From: Halobacteriales archaeon YIM A00013
GTDB taxonomy: Archaea > Halobacteriota > Halobacteria > Halobacteriales > Haloarculaceae
Direction of reading: 5' to 3'
Assembly (NCBI GenBank): GCA_025041195.1
Contig: JAKCFM010000001.1
Coordinates: 1,736,001-1,800,000 of the forward strand
DNA: 64,000 bases
In this document: positions 8,460 to 16,281 of the stretch, one piece after another
Numbering within the stretch: the stretch's first letter is position 1
How the letters are laid out: the number at the start of each line of letters is the position of its first letter
Made by a program: the position numbers and the translations under genes
The notes under the pieces: model-generated
The model's input: only the letters and a program-made list of their open reading frames with translations
What the model was told of the DNA's origin: nothing
Databases searched by the model: none

Positions 8460-8690
8460 TTAGTTCACCCACGAATTGGTTTGCGGTTTTGTGAATTTAT
8501 TCAATGATTTGTTACTACTGGTTTCGTTATCTAATGGCGATATCTGAATTGTTCGACAGAAACCCTCAGATTTCCATTTTTCATCTACGTTATCTTGACT
8601 TTGCCAATTGCAATAGTTGATCGCAACAACATATGCATTACCACCTGTGACGGTCAGACCACCCCAAATGTGATCAATTCTGTCGCTCAC
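8460..8690 (-). CDS. Orphan copy of the C-terminal tip of the 690-residue exported protein
   Basis: 76 residues with no signal peptide. The core TGGNAYVVAINYCNWQ, then VDEKWKSE, C-R-TIQISPLD matches the end of the upstream large protein (TGGEAYTIANNYCNWQ, VDKSWKAE, C-Q-TIQMSPLD), including both Cys. The first 12 residues and the Asn/Ser/Lys-rich last 20 are unlike it. The GTG start overlaps the stop of the preceding gene by four bases and the next gene starts two bases after its stop, so it is probably translated. A displaced tip module without the secretion and carrier domains is what polymorphic toxin loci call an orphan cassette. Confidence 0.72.
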   Translation of the reverse strand: MSDRIDHIWGGLTVTGGNAYVVAINYCNWQSQDNVDEKWKSEGFCRTIQISPLDNETSSNKSLNKFTKPQTNSWVN

Positions 8691-9076
8691 TCACTCCCCG
8701 CCAGGGGGATACGACTCGCAAGCCAGTCCTCAATGTCTTGCTGGCCAATAGTACCAGGATAATATTTTTCTGGAAGCATTTTGTTTGGTATGATAATCAA
8801 TAATATTAATAACATGAACGCAGTGAAAGATAGTAAGCCATCTTCTATGATTGAAATAATCGCGATATAATAGATATAAACACCAATCACGAGTGTGGCG
8901 AGATACGATAAGAGTCCTAGACCTCCCGTTCGCCGATCAAATCCGTCGCCCGACTGGAAGGCGAGAATTGGGGCAACGTCCAATAGTATTGGATTTACTA
9001 TATATATGAATATGACAGTCATCACTACGAAGATCGCTATCCGTTCGACGTATTCCTTGAATGTTGTAGTAGTCAT
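8687..9076 (-). CDS. Small membrane protein, paralogue A (candidate immunity protein)
   Basis: 129 residues with hydrophobic helices at res 12-33, 57-76 and 82-98, a conserved central polar loop QSGDGFDRRTGGLG and a soluble C-terminal tail ending in ASRIPLAGSE. It begins 20 bases after the stop of the large exported protein and overlaps the next gene by four bases. Its product and the product of 8072-8458 are paralogues over their whole length. A membrane-embedded partner encoded directly after an exported protein with a variable tip suggests immunity or tip binding. No biochemical family is recognised. Confidence 0.8.
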   Translation of the reverse strand: MTTTTFKEYVERIAIFVVMTVIFIYIVNPILLDVAPILAFQSGDGFDRRTGGLGLLSYLATLVIGVYIYYIAIISIIEDGLLSFTAFMLLILLIIIPNKMLPEKYYPGTIGQQDIEDWLASRIPLAGSE

Positions 9077-9096
9077 TTTGAATCAGTAATTATCAT

Positions 9097-11169
9097 TTAA
9101 CTATGTGCGATTTTTGAATTACTTTCATCTAGAGGAGACATTTGAATAGTTTGACAAAGGCTTTCAGCCTTCCAACTCTTATCAACGCTTGACTGGCGCT
9201 GCCAATTGCAGTAATTATTCGCGATAGTATAAGCCTCGCCACCAGTGACACCTACATCTACCACAAATTTCCTGCTATTTTTAGCCCTAAACATTCTCTT
9301 AATATATTTTGGTTTAATATCCATATCCACTGCCCACTTCACATTTTCAAGATCATTGCCTTTTTTGGCATAGTATTTGATGTCATCAACTGGCACGTCA
9401 TCCGTAGCGAGCTCGCCCGCAAGACCCAGATCAGCGTTCTTCCGATTGAGCAACAGCACATCGTCCGACGTTGCTCCCTCTTTCGCAAGTGGCATTGCCG
9501 TTTCGGGATCGATCCCTTTCTGTGTGAGTGTCAGGACTGCATCGCCACTGAAGCCCTCCTTTACGAGTGGCTTTGCCTCCTTGAGATCGATGCCAGCATC
9601 GATGAGCGCCTGTTGTTGCTTCCCTGAGACTCCATGTTTGACCATGCTATTCACGAACTGTTCCTCATATCCTCTGTTCACGATGTCTGTGTACTGGTCG
9701 TTTGTGATCTTGGCGGTGTTAGGTGGACGCTTCGAAAGGATCTCTGCATTTTTCTTTAGGGTCCCTTTCATCGAGTATTCGATGATCTCACTCATCGACT
9801 CACCACGATTTAACAATACAGTCGCACCGCCATCGCTGACCAAATCCAGCCCAACCCGTATTTGCACCCTTGAGGCGCTGTTCGCGAGGAAAGTGGCCAT
9901 CGTCTTGACCACAACTGGTGAGCGTCCAAAATTCTTAATCCAACTGGCGGTAACCGAGGCGACTTTTGGCGCATCCCCAAGTCCAAACGCACCGAGACTA
10001 CCTGCAATTCCGATTGCATCGAGTGTCGCCTCCCCAAACTCACCCACATCCAACTCTGTTATAGCACTGTAACTGTTCTGAATAAAATCGCGGGTATCAG
10101 CGACTACGCCAACGTACGGCGTTGACGCAAGTCCCAGCATTCCAAGGAGATAAAACGGCGACTCAGACTGGGTGACTTCCGCCAAACCCTTTGGCATCCC
10201 CATCTCACCCAACACACTTCCCAGGGCGAAGGATCTGGCCTGCTCAGGATTCTCGTGCGCCCAGACGCCGATCCCCACTCCCGGAATTCCTCCCAGGATC
10301 ATAGCTTTGAGCGCGGGATGTTTTTCCAGGAAATCGATTACCGCACCAATGTCATTGTTGAATTTTTGAATGTATTCGTTTGCCTTTTCTAAAGGTGATT
10401 TGACCACCTCCGAAACTTCATTGGTGACCTGCTGAACGTCATCCTCCTCGTTACCGTCGAGATCGATCGCTCCATCGTCGGTGAAGAGCCGATCTTTGGC
10501 ATCGTCATCGAGACACGTCAGTCCGCAGTCTCTTTTTTGTTCGTCGCCCGAATCCCCGCCAGACGATCCCTGTGCGGATTGATCGGAATCCTGTACCGGA
10601 GGTACTGATTCGGACGAGTCCGATCCATCGGAATCAGGTGCCCGTGCACCCGAAACATCAGAATCAGCGTTGACCGTGAGATCGGTCTGAAGCTTCTCTA
10701 CGTTCGTATTGGTCGTATCGATTGAAAATCCTACACCAACGGACTGTCCTGGATCGAGCTTGACAGCGTTTCGTTTCTTCTCAAGCGGGGTGGATCCATT
10801 GTAAAATCTGATGTTCGGTTCGGTATCCTGTAGCCAGACAGAGACTGGACTGGTCCCCTGATTGGTAATCGTGAAAACGTTGTCCAGCTGCATTTGACCG
10901 TTTGCGTTCACACCCGCTCCCAGCTGAGAGCCGCCGTCACCGACGCTATCGAGCGAAAGCTCCAGTTCTCCGGCTTTCGTATAAGAAACATACTCGCCGT
11001 TGTCCCCACTCGCAGGGTGCAGCCCGAGATAGCCCCCCGCATCGTCGGCCACCTGTACGTTGGCGTTCCGTTGGGCAGTGAACGAGTCGAACGCCCCAGT
11101 GACGTAGATTGCACTCGTCACCAACCCAACGGCAATCAGAACGATCGCAAGACGACGGACCCTCCTCAT
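9097..11169 (-). CDS. Exported multidomain protein with DUF1102-like N-terminus and variable C-terminal tip (candidate polymorphic toxin)
   Basis: 690 residues. Res 1-28: basic start plus one hydrophobic helix (signal or anchor). Res 30-165: DUF1102-like beta domain (VQVADDAGGYLGL, LDNVFTITNQGTSPVSVWL). Res 170-215: Ser/Asp/Gly linker. Res 215-220: CGLTC. Res 285-420: hydrophobic Gly-rich region (TPYVGVVADTRDFIQ, GEATLDAIGIAGSLGAFGLG) resembling the pre-toxin region of bacterial polymorphic toxins. Res 505-625: helical repeats of about 26 residues (LIDAGIDLKEAKPLVKEG, LTQKGIDPETAMPLAKEG). Res 636-690: short tip with two Cys. The DNA encoding the tip is poorer in G+C (23/60 at 9121-9180) than the body (33/60 at 9541-9600). 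It is the first gene of a four-gene operon. The toxin role is inferred. Confidence 0.7.
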   Translation of the reverse strand: MRRVRRLAIVLIAVGLVTSAIYVTGAFDSFTAQRNANVQVADDAGGYLGLHPASGDNGEYVSYTKAGELELSLDSVGDGGSQLGAGVNANGQMQLDNVFTITNQGTSPVSVWLQDTEPNIRFYNGSTPLEKKRNAVKLDPGQSVGVGFSIDTTNTNVEKLQTDLTVNADSDVSGARAPDSDGSDSSESVPPVQDSDQSAQGSSGGDSGDEQKRDCGLTCLDDDAKDRLFTDDGAIDLDGNEEDDVQQVTNEVSEVVKSPLEKANEYIQKFNNDIGAVIDFLEKHPALKAMILGGIPGVGIGVWAHENPEQARSFALGSVLGEMGMPKGLAEVTQSESPFYLLGMLGLASTPYVGVVADTRDFIQNSYSAITELDVGEFGEATLDAIGIAGSLGAFGLGDAPKVASVTASWIKNFGRSPVVVKTMATFLANSASRVQIRVGLDLVSDGGATVLLNRGESMSEIIEYSMKGTLKKNAEILSKRPPNTAKITNDQYTDIVNRGYEEQFVNSMVKHGVSGKQQQALIDAGIDLKEAKPLVKEGFSGDAVLTLTQKGIDPETAMPLAKEGATSDDVLLLNRKNADLGLAGELATDDVPVDDIKYYAKKGNDLENVKWAVDMDIKPKYIKRMFRAKNSRKFVVDVGVTGGEAYTIANNYCNWQRQSSVDKSWKAESLCQTIQMSPLDESNSKIAHS

Positions 11170-11190
11170 GGAATCTTTATCTACGAATTT

Positions 11191-11200
11191 GACTATAAAT
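11191..11200 (-). promoter_or_regulatory. TATA box of the candidate toxin operon
   Basis: On the minus strand ATTTATAGTC is centred about 27 bases before the ATG at 11169, the spacing expected for a leaderless haloarchaeal transcript. It is the only promoter-like element seen before the four-gene block 11169-8072, whose internal gaps are 20 bases or less. Confidence 0.55.
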
Positions 11201-11375
11201 CTGCATTATGATAAATGCCTCGTTGTAGTGACTAATCCATGAGTCCGTATGGTTTGGGGAACTATATGGATGTGGAACTTTTAATACTCTCTCTACATCG
11301 AAGAAGATGGACCTACCAATCAACAAACCGAGTCAATCGTCGCACTCACACCAAAAACAACGCCGATCCTCCCAC

Positions 11376-11960
11376 TCACTCGGAAAGCTGCGCCATAACG
11401 ATGGCACCGGCGACGAGCGCAAGCAATCCAAGCACCACTCGTGAGCCACCGTCAACAGCAATCGATGAGAACGCAAGCGAGATCGCTATCACACCGAAAA
11501 CAACCGCCGGGAGTGTCTGTTGAATGGAAGCTTGCACACCCCTGGGCTGTCCGTGAACCACCGGGGCGGAGGATCCGCCGTTCGTTCGCTGGGTGCGCGT
11601 CGACGCGAGCGATGAATCGACGTTCACCGCGGTGTTCGACGGTGACGCTGGCTGTGCATCAATTCGGACCAGTCGCTTTTCGCTCCCGTACGCAGTCGCG
11701 ACCGTCAGCTGGCCCTCCTGTGGGACCGTTACACTCATCGGAATGGTAATCGAAACGGACTCTCCCGATTCGATGTAGTAGTTCGTCGCATCAAGCTGGG
11801 CGATCTCCGAAAGCGTCGAATCGAGATTGAGATACACGTGGGTAGACTCACCGTGATTCCGGAGTTCAACGGTGAAACTGCCGTCCGTTGCGAACGACTC
11901 CGGAACGTCGAGGGTGTGCATGCCGTCCGGGTTCACATCGACGGTGAGTGTTCCCTGCAC
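11376..11960 (-). CDS. Conserved haloarchaeal protein with C-terminal membrane anchor
   Basis: 194 residues from a GTG start. Res 1-105 are a predicted beta-sandwich (TLDVPESFATDGSFTVELRN, YYIESGESVSITIPM) resembling CARDB or archaellin-like extracellular folds. A Ser/Thr linker follows, then two hydrophobic helices (res 148-163 and 170-190). There is no classical signal peptide, so the orientation of the sandwich is uncertain. It resembles a haloarchaea-specific uncharacterised family; no function can be assigned. Confidence 0.65.
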   Translation of the reverse strand: MQGTLTVDVNPDGMHTLDVPESFATDGSFTVELRNHGESTHVYLNLDSTLSEIAQLDATNYYIESGESVSITIPMSVTVPQEGQLTVATAYGSEKRLVRIDAQPASPSNTAVNVDSSLASTRTQRTNGGSSAPVVHGQPRGVQASIQQTLPAVVFGVIAISLAFSSIAVDGGSRVVLGLLALVAGAIVMAQLSE

Positions 11961-12007
11961 GGATTACTTAAATGAGTGTGACCCTAAAAAAAGTACGTGT
12001 TCGGGGG

Positions 12008-12202
12008 TCACTCCCTCATGTCAGGCGGAAGTAGATTTGGGATGCCGTCTTCGATGGGATACACCGTTCCACACTCGGTACAGGTGAGCTCACCGGCGAG
12101 AACCTCCGTATCGTCGTCATTCGACTCCGTGTCTGTCGCCGACAGGTTGAGCGGTTCTTTGTCGAGCGGACAGGCGAGAATGTCCATCAGCGACTCCTTC
12201 AT
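12008..12202 (-). CDS. Trm112-like methyltransferase activator protein
   Basis: 64-residue zinc-ribbon-type protein. The N-terminus MDILACPLDKEPL and the later LTCTECGTVYPIEDGIPNLLPPDMR are the Trm112/UPF0434 signature. The first Cys is followed by PLDK instead of PxC, so the N-terminal metal site is incomplete while the C-terminal CTEC is intact. Archaeal Trm112 partners with rRNA and tRNA methyltransferases. It lies 39 bases downstream of purA and is probably co-transcribed with it. Confidence 0.85.
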   Translation of the reverse strand: MKESLMDILACPLDKEPLNLSATDTESNDDDTEVLAGELTCTECGTVYPIEDGIPNLLPPDMRE

Positions 12203-12241
12203 ACCCCGTAATCGGAGGACCGACGCAAAAAGCGTGCCGGG

Positions 12242-13600
12242 TCAGTCCGACAGTTCGAACGGATTCTCCAGAACGATGGTCTCCGAGCGGCCGGGACCAA
12301 TGCCCACAGCGTAGAGTGGGACATCCAGTTCGTCGCTGATGTACGCAAGATAGGTGCGCGCGTTCTCGGGGAGCGCCGAAATGCCCTCGTCTGCGACCGA
12401 TGGATCGAACGACTCCCAGCCGTCGAATGTCTTTTCGATGGCCGAACACTCGCCCCAGCGCTCGGTCGTCGGTGGCATCGTCTCGATCGTCTCACCATCG
12501 AGTTCGTACGCGTGTCCAACGATGACAGAATCGAGACCGGCGAGCACGTCGAGATGGTTGATTGCCAGGCCAGTGAAGCCGTTAACTCGCGTTGCGTGGC
12601 GCAACATCGGCATGTCGAGCCAGCCAACGCGGCGGGGACGACCCGTAACGGTCCCGTACTCTCCGCCCTCATCGCGGATCCACGTCGCAAGCTCTGCGTG
12701 TTCTGGGCTGCCACCATCCGGTGGCGTCTGACCGTCAACGCTGCCGAGTTCCGTTGGCAGCGGGCCGGTGCCAACACGGGAGAGATACGCCTTGACAATG
12801 CCGACGATCTCACCGTCACCGATCACCGACGGTGCAAGTCCGGTGCCTGCAGGCGCACCAGTCGCCGTCGTGTTCGATGAGGTGACGTAGGGGTAGATGC
12901 CGTGATCGATGTCGATTGCGGTGCCCTGCGCCCCCTCGAACAACAGCGATTTCCCAGCAGCCCGCTGTTTTGCGAGGAATTCGCCACAGTTGACGACCAT
13001 CTCCTCACGGCGGAGGCGATCGGCAAACGCCTGATAGCGCTCGAATAGCGCCTCGACTTCGAACGCGTCGCCGGGCTCGATTCCGTAGACTTCCTCTGCA
13101 ACCGTTCGGTGGTGCTCGACCGCATACTCAAGCCGGGTTCGAAACACCGATGGATCAATGAGATCGCCGACGCGAATTCCTCGACGGCCGGCCTTGTCCT
13201 CGTAGGTTGGACCGATTCCACGCCCGGTCGTCCCAGCAGCCAGATCTTCCTTGGCCGACTCCTCTCCACCGTCGAGAACGCGGTGGTACGGGAGGATCAC
13301 GTGAGCGCGAGCACTGACACGCACGTCCGGGTCAAGCCCACGCTCTGTGAGCGCGTCAATCTCCTCGAACAGCGTGGACGGATTGACCACACACCCATTG
13401 CCCAACACGCCCGTTCGGCCCCGAACAACGCCGCTGGGAACCAGCGAAAGCTTATACTCTTCACCCTGGTGGACGACCGTGTGTCCCGCGTTGTCTCCGC
13501 CCTGATACCGAACGACAACATCGGCCCCGTCACCATACAGATCTACAATGCCGCCCTTGCCCTCGTCGCCCAACTGCGAGCCGACGATGGTTACAGTCAT
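12242..13600 (-). CDS. purA: Adenylosuccinate synthetase
   Basis: 452 residues. GTP-dependent ligation of IMP and aspartate to adenylosuccinate, the committed step to AMP. Seen: the N-terminal P-loop-like GSQLGDEGKGGIVD with the catalytic Asp, GDNAGHT, TTGRGIGPTYEDK with the switch region, and EGAQGTAIDIDHGIYPYVTS. The start MTVTIVGSQLGDEGK at 13600 is the conserved N-terminus; the in-frame extension to 13672 is rejected. About 20 residues around 345 (SVDGQTPPDGGSPEHAE) are more hydrophilic than in bacterial enzymes, which is common in haloarchaea. Confidence 0.97.
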   Translation of the reverse strand: MTVTIVGSQLGDEGKGGIVDLYGDGADVVVRYQGGDNAGHTVVHQGEEYKLSLVPSGVVRGRTGVLGNGCVVNPSTLFEEIDALTERGLDPDVRVSARAHVILPYHRVLDGGEESAKEDLAAGTTGRGIGPTYEDKAGRRGIRVGDLIDPSVFRTRLEYAVEHHRTVAEEVYGIEPGDAFEVEALFERYQAFADRLRREEMVVNCGEFLAKQRAAGKSLLFEGAQGTAIDIDHGIYPYVTSSNTTATGAPAGTGLAPSVIGDGEIVGIVKAYLSRVGTGPLPTELGSVDGQTPPDGGSPEHAELATWIRDEGGEYGTVTGRPRRVGWLDMPMLRHATRVNGFTGLAINHLDVLAGLDSVIVGHAYELDGETIETMPPTTERWGECSAIEKTFDGWESFDPSVADEGISALPENARTYLAYISDELDVPLYAVGIGPGRSETIVLENPFELSD

Positions 13601-13840
13601 GAGTGAACCTTCCTGCCACCACGCTAAACCGATTTCGATAGCCCAACACGGCCACCGTTCATGCCAAAACAACGTGGTACACGTTTAGCAAAATTGAGAA
13701 ACGAACAGGCAGCAGCAGACACCCGACCACTCACCCCAGTGAATTTGGCCTCCTTAGCCCAAACAACCGCCATTCCACAAGTGTTAAGCCATGGCAACAA
13801 TTACCGCCAGATAGCTAGCTTATTCGAGAAGACAGCAAGG

Positions 13841-13846
13841 TTTAAA
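13841..13846 (+). promoter_or_regulatory. TATA box of the winged-helix regulator gene
   Basis: TTTAAA preceded by GCAAGG lies 28 to 33 bases before the ATG at 13874, giving a leaderless transcript. It supports the short 101-residue gene over the longer frame opening at 13661. Confidence 0.55.
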
Positions 13847-13873
13847 CCCGTCAAACACAAGTTAACAAGTGCC

Positions 13874-14179
13874 ATGATAGACAGACTTGAGAAAGAGGTT
13901 GATATGCTCGAACGGCACCTTCAGGTGCTGAAAATGGTGATCGAGAACGAACCGATCGGAATTGTGAAGATGTCGAACGAGACGGGATACCCACACCACA
14001 AGGTTCGATACTCGCTTCGCGTGCTCGAAGAGGAAGATCTCATCGAGCCATCGAGCCAGGGTGCAATCACGACCGATCGGACGGCAGAGTTCGTCAACGA
14101 TCTCGGTGGCAAGCTCACGGAGATTGGCGACAAGCTCGATGGAATGAAGATTGACGAGACGGTCGAAGTCGAAGGCTAA
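13874..14179 (+). CDS. Winged-helix transcriptional regulator (haloarchaeal)
   Basis: 101 residues. An N-terminal coiled helix (IDRLEKEVDMLERHLQVLK) leads into a winged HTH: VIENEPIGIVKMSNETG, HHKVRYSLRVLEEEDLIEPS, then a wing QGAITTDR. A C-terminal helix may mediate dimerisation. This short regulator type is widespread in haloarchaea. Target genes are unknown. It is divergent from purA with a 273-base gap that holds its promoter. Confidence 0.78.
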   Translation: MIDRLEKEVDMLERHLQVLKMVIENEPIGIVKMSNETGYPHHKVRYSLRVLEEEDLIEPSSQGAITTDRTAEFVNDLGGKLTEIGDKLDGMKIDETVEVEG

Positions 14180-14180
14180 C

Positions 14181-15689
14181 TTACAGATCTGGTACTGCAA
14201 CGTGGAACTGTCGCTGTCGAGCTTCTACCATACTGAGGTGGAACCCACGCTTTCTCGACAGCCTGATGTAACTCGCACGATTCGAGCCACCGAACAGCCC
14301 GCCGCTTCCGCCGGTTGCGTCTTCGGCGACGGCAAGCGCGTTCGGTTCGAAGTAGCTGGTCGAGACCAGAAACGCACTCGTTACTGGCCACTGGCTGGCT
14401 GCCACACTGGCATCGTCGAGTAGATTTTCGAGATGCGCATCGGTGGTCGGATCGGTGGAGTCGTGGATATTGACAACGAGTAGCGGATCGCCTCGCTTAT
14501 CGAAACACACGACATCGAAGTAGATTGACGTGCCATCCACCGTGTTTCTGGCATGCAGCGCCGCCCGGTCAATATCCGGGAGATAATCGTACAGATCCGC
14601 AAGTTCGTTTTCATAGCCCGCGTTGTAGATCACATAGAGGAGATCACGGACGAGCCAGGAGACCACGTCAAATTCGATCGAATTCGAGAGAAACTCCTCA
14701 TACGGCGTTCCGTCAACAACGGTCGACTCGGGGTCGAAGCTCGTGTGGTGTTCGAGCATGAGGTTGTCGTTTACCTCTTCGGGCGTTGCCTCGCCGTGGT
14801 AGGCGTCGGTGAGCGTCGCTCGATTCTGGGTGTGATAGCGAACGAACAGTGACGTCCCCGCAAGCGCCTTCTCTGGCGTTAGCTCTGTCAGGTTTTTGCT
14901 GTGCTGTGAAGAGACCGACCCGCCACTGGATTCGAGATCGTGAATTCGGTCCTGAAGGCGACTAATTTTGGAGTTGAGATACTCGCGCTCTTCAAGGAGA
15001 TTGTCTCGTTCGGCTTTCAGCGTGTCGCGTTCGTGCTCAAGCGCGGTGATCTGCCGACGAAGCTCCTGGATCGACTCGTTCGACCCATCAGTCGCAAGCG
15101 GTTCCGTCTCACCAGGCAGCGCGCTCGGCGACCGGACGCTAGAGCCACGCGAATCAGCAACCGGTGAGGGCTCAACCGGAACGATTGAGACGGTGTACTC
15201 GCCGGTGATTGTCTGTCCCACGGTATCTGCCTGTTCGTTCGTAAGCAGGCGATTTTCGCCGCTGACGAACGCGATCGACGTGGAGCCGGTCTGATCGTAC
15301 ACGGTGTAATATTCATCACCACCGCCTCTGAGCTCAAGATAGCCGATGAACTCCTGGTTACCGTTCCAGTTGTCGAACGCGTTTACTTGATTATCGATCG
15401 GGACTCGTGCTGTGTGGTGTGTCGAGCTCCGAACGGGCTCCTGTTCGAGCATCGAGAAAAGGACTGGCAGAATAGGATCAGGACTGATATAGATGGTACC
15501 CCGGTCGGTGATATCGTCTACGGCCCCATCGAACACCCCCACACTGTCGCCATCACGCATGAGAATCCACGTTCCAGCGTGCACCGCACCGCTGAAACCA
15601 GCGCTTGACAGATCTGAGAGTCCGACATCAGATCGGAGAAACTGCCGTGATGGCCATTGTTCAATTCGTTCGACCGTGCGCCTCTGCAT
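14181..15689 (-). CDS. Conserved haloarchaeal coiled-coil protein
   Basis: 502 residues. An N-terminal domain (res 1-170) begins with VERIEQWPSRQFLRSDVG and contains WILMRDGDSVGVFDG and YTVYDQTGS. A Ser/Pro/Thr linker leads to a long coiled coil (res 205-252, NESIQELRRQITALEHERD). The C-terminal alpha/beta domain (res 270-500) contains SIYFDVVCFDKRGDPLLVV, a pattern reminiscent of restriction-endonuclease-like folds without a clear PD-ExK triad. It is haloarchaea-specific as far as I recognise. It ends two bases from the stop of the convergent regulator. Confidence 0.65.
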   Translation of the reverse strand: MQRRTVERIEQWPSRQFLRSDVGLSDLSSAGFSGAVHAGTWILMRDGDSVGVFDGAVDDITDRGTIYISPDPILPVLFSMLEQEPVRSSTHHTARVPIDNQVNAFDNWNGNQEFIGYLELRGGGDEYYTVYDQTGSTSIAFVSGENRLLTNEQADTVGQTITGEYTVSIVPVEPSPVADSRGSSVRSPSALPGETEPLATDGSNESIQELRRQITALEHERDTLKAERDNLLEEREYLNSKISRLQDRIHDLESSGGSVSSQHSKNLTELTPEKALAGTSLFVRYHTQNRATLTDAYHGEATPEEVNDNLMLEHHTSFDPESTVVDGTPYEEFLSNSIEFDVVSWLVRDLLYVIYNAGYENELADLYDYLPDIDRAALHARNTVDGTSIYFDVVCFDKRGDPLLVVNIHDSTDPTTDAHLENLLDDASVAASQWPVTSAFLVSTSYFEPNALAVAEDATGGSGGLFGGSNRASYIRLSRKRGFHLSMVEARQRQFHVAVPDL

Positions 15690-15741
15690 ACGATTGGATT
15701 ATCGGCCAGGAACAAATACTTTGTAAAAGCGCTCGCACCCG

Positions 15742-16182
15742 TTACGAGCGGGTTTCGATGTAAGCAGACGGTCGACAGCGGTAGGTCAACTCCCGGTCAA
15801 TCGGCTCCGGGAGGCCACCCCAGAGTGCCTGGGTCGCGAGCTCTTCTTCACCCACGGCGACGACCCACTCAGTGATCGGCGTCCGTCGTCCCTCAATCAA
15901 CAGCGGATACTCCTCAATACGAATCACGCGGTCAACAGGAAACTGCCGAAAGCCGTTGCCCACGTCGATTTGTACCGGCCCCGTGGTGAACGCTGGTCGG
16001 AGATCCTGTGGGGTATCGACGAGAATGTGATAACAGTAGAGCTGGTGCATCGATCCGTCGGCAAACACCGACGCCGTATCCCGACCAAGCTCGATAATTC
16101 GATGCGTCTCGGCGGCCAGCTGGAGGCGTTTTCTCTGTGTGGTGGGTTCGTCGGCTGGCGTCGATGGCATGGGTGAACTCAT
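15742..16182 (-). CDS. Conserved hypothetical protein (haloarchaeal)
   Basis: 146 residues, soluble and acidic. The body reads as an all-beta domain (YCYHILVDTPQDLRPAF, GPVQIDVGNGFRQFPVDRVIRIEEYPLLI, ITEWVVAVGEEELA). No motif is recognised. Met5 (start at 16170) is an alternative. It lies about 100 bases downstream of the cytochrome bc operon on the same strand. Confidence 0.6.
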   Translation of the reverse strand: MSSPMPSTPADEPTTQRKRLQLAAETHRIIELGRDTASVFADGSMHQLYCYHILVDTPQDLRPAFTTGPVQIDVGNGFRQFPVDRVIRIEEYPLLIEGRRTPITEWVVAVGEEELATQALWGGLPEPIDRELTYRCRPSAYIETRS

Positions 16183-16281
16183 TCAAACGTCACCGGCAAC
16201 ACACGACTCGTGTGTACTTTACGGATCCACTATTAGTCTATCGGATACGCCAGTAACGTGTCTGTAACGGGAACAGTCGGG

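Noticed and set aside
13661-13873. Extended N-terminus (71 residues) for the winged-helix regulator
   Set aside because: The segment is Thr/Asn/Gln-rich without acidic bias, and a TATA box inside it points to a transcript starting just before 13874.
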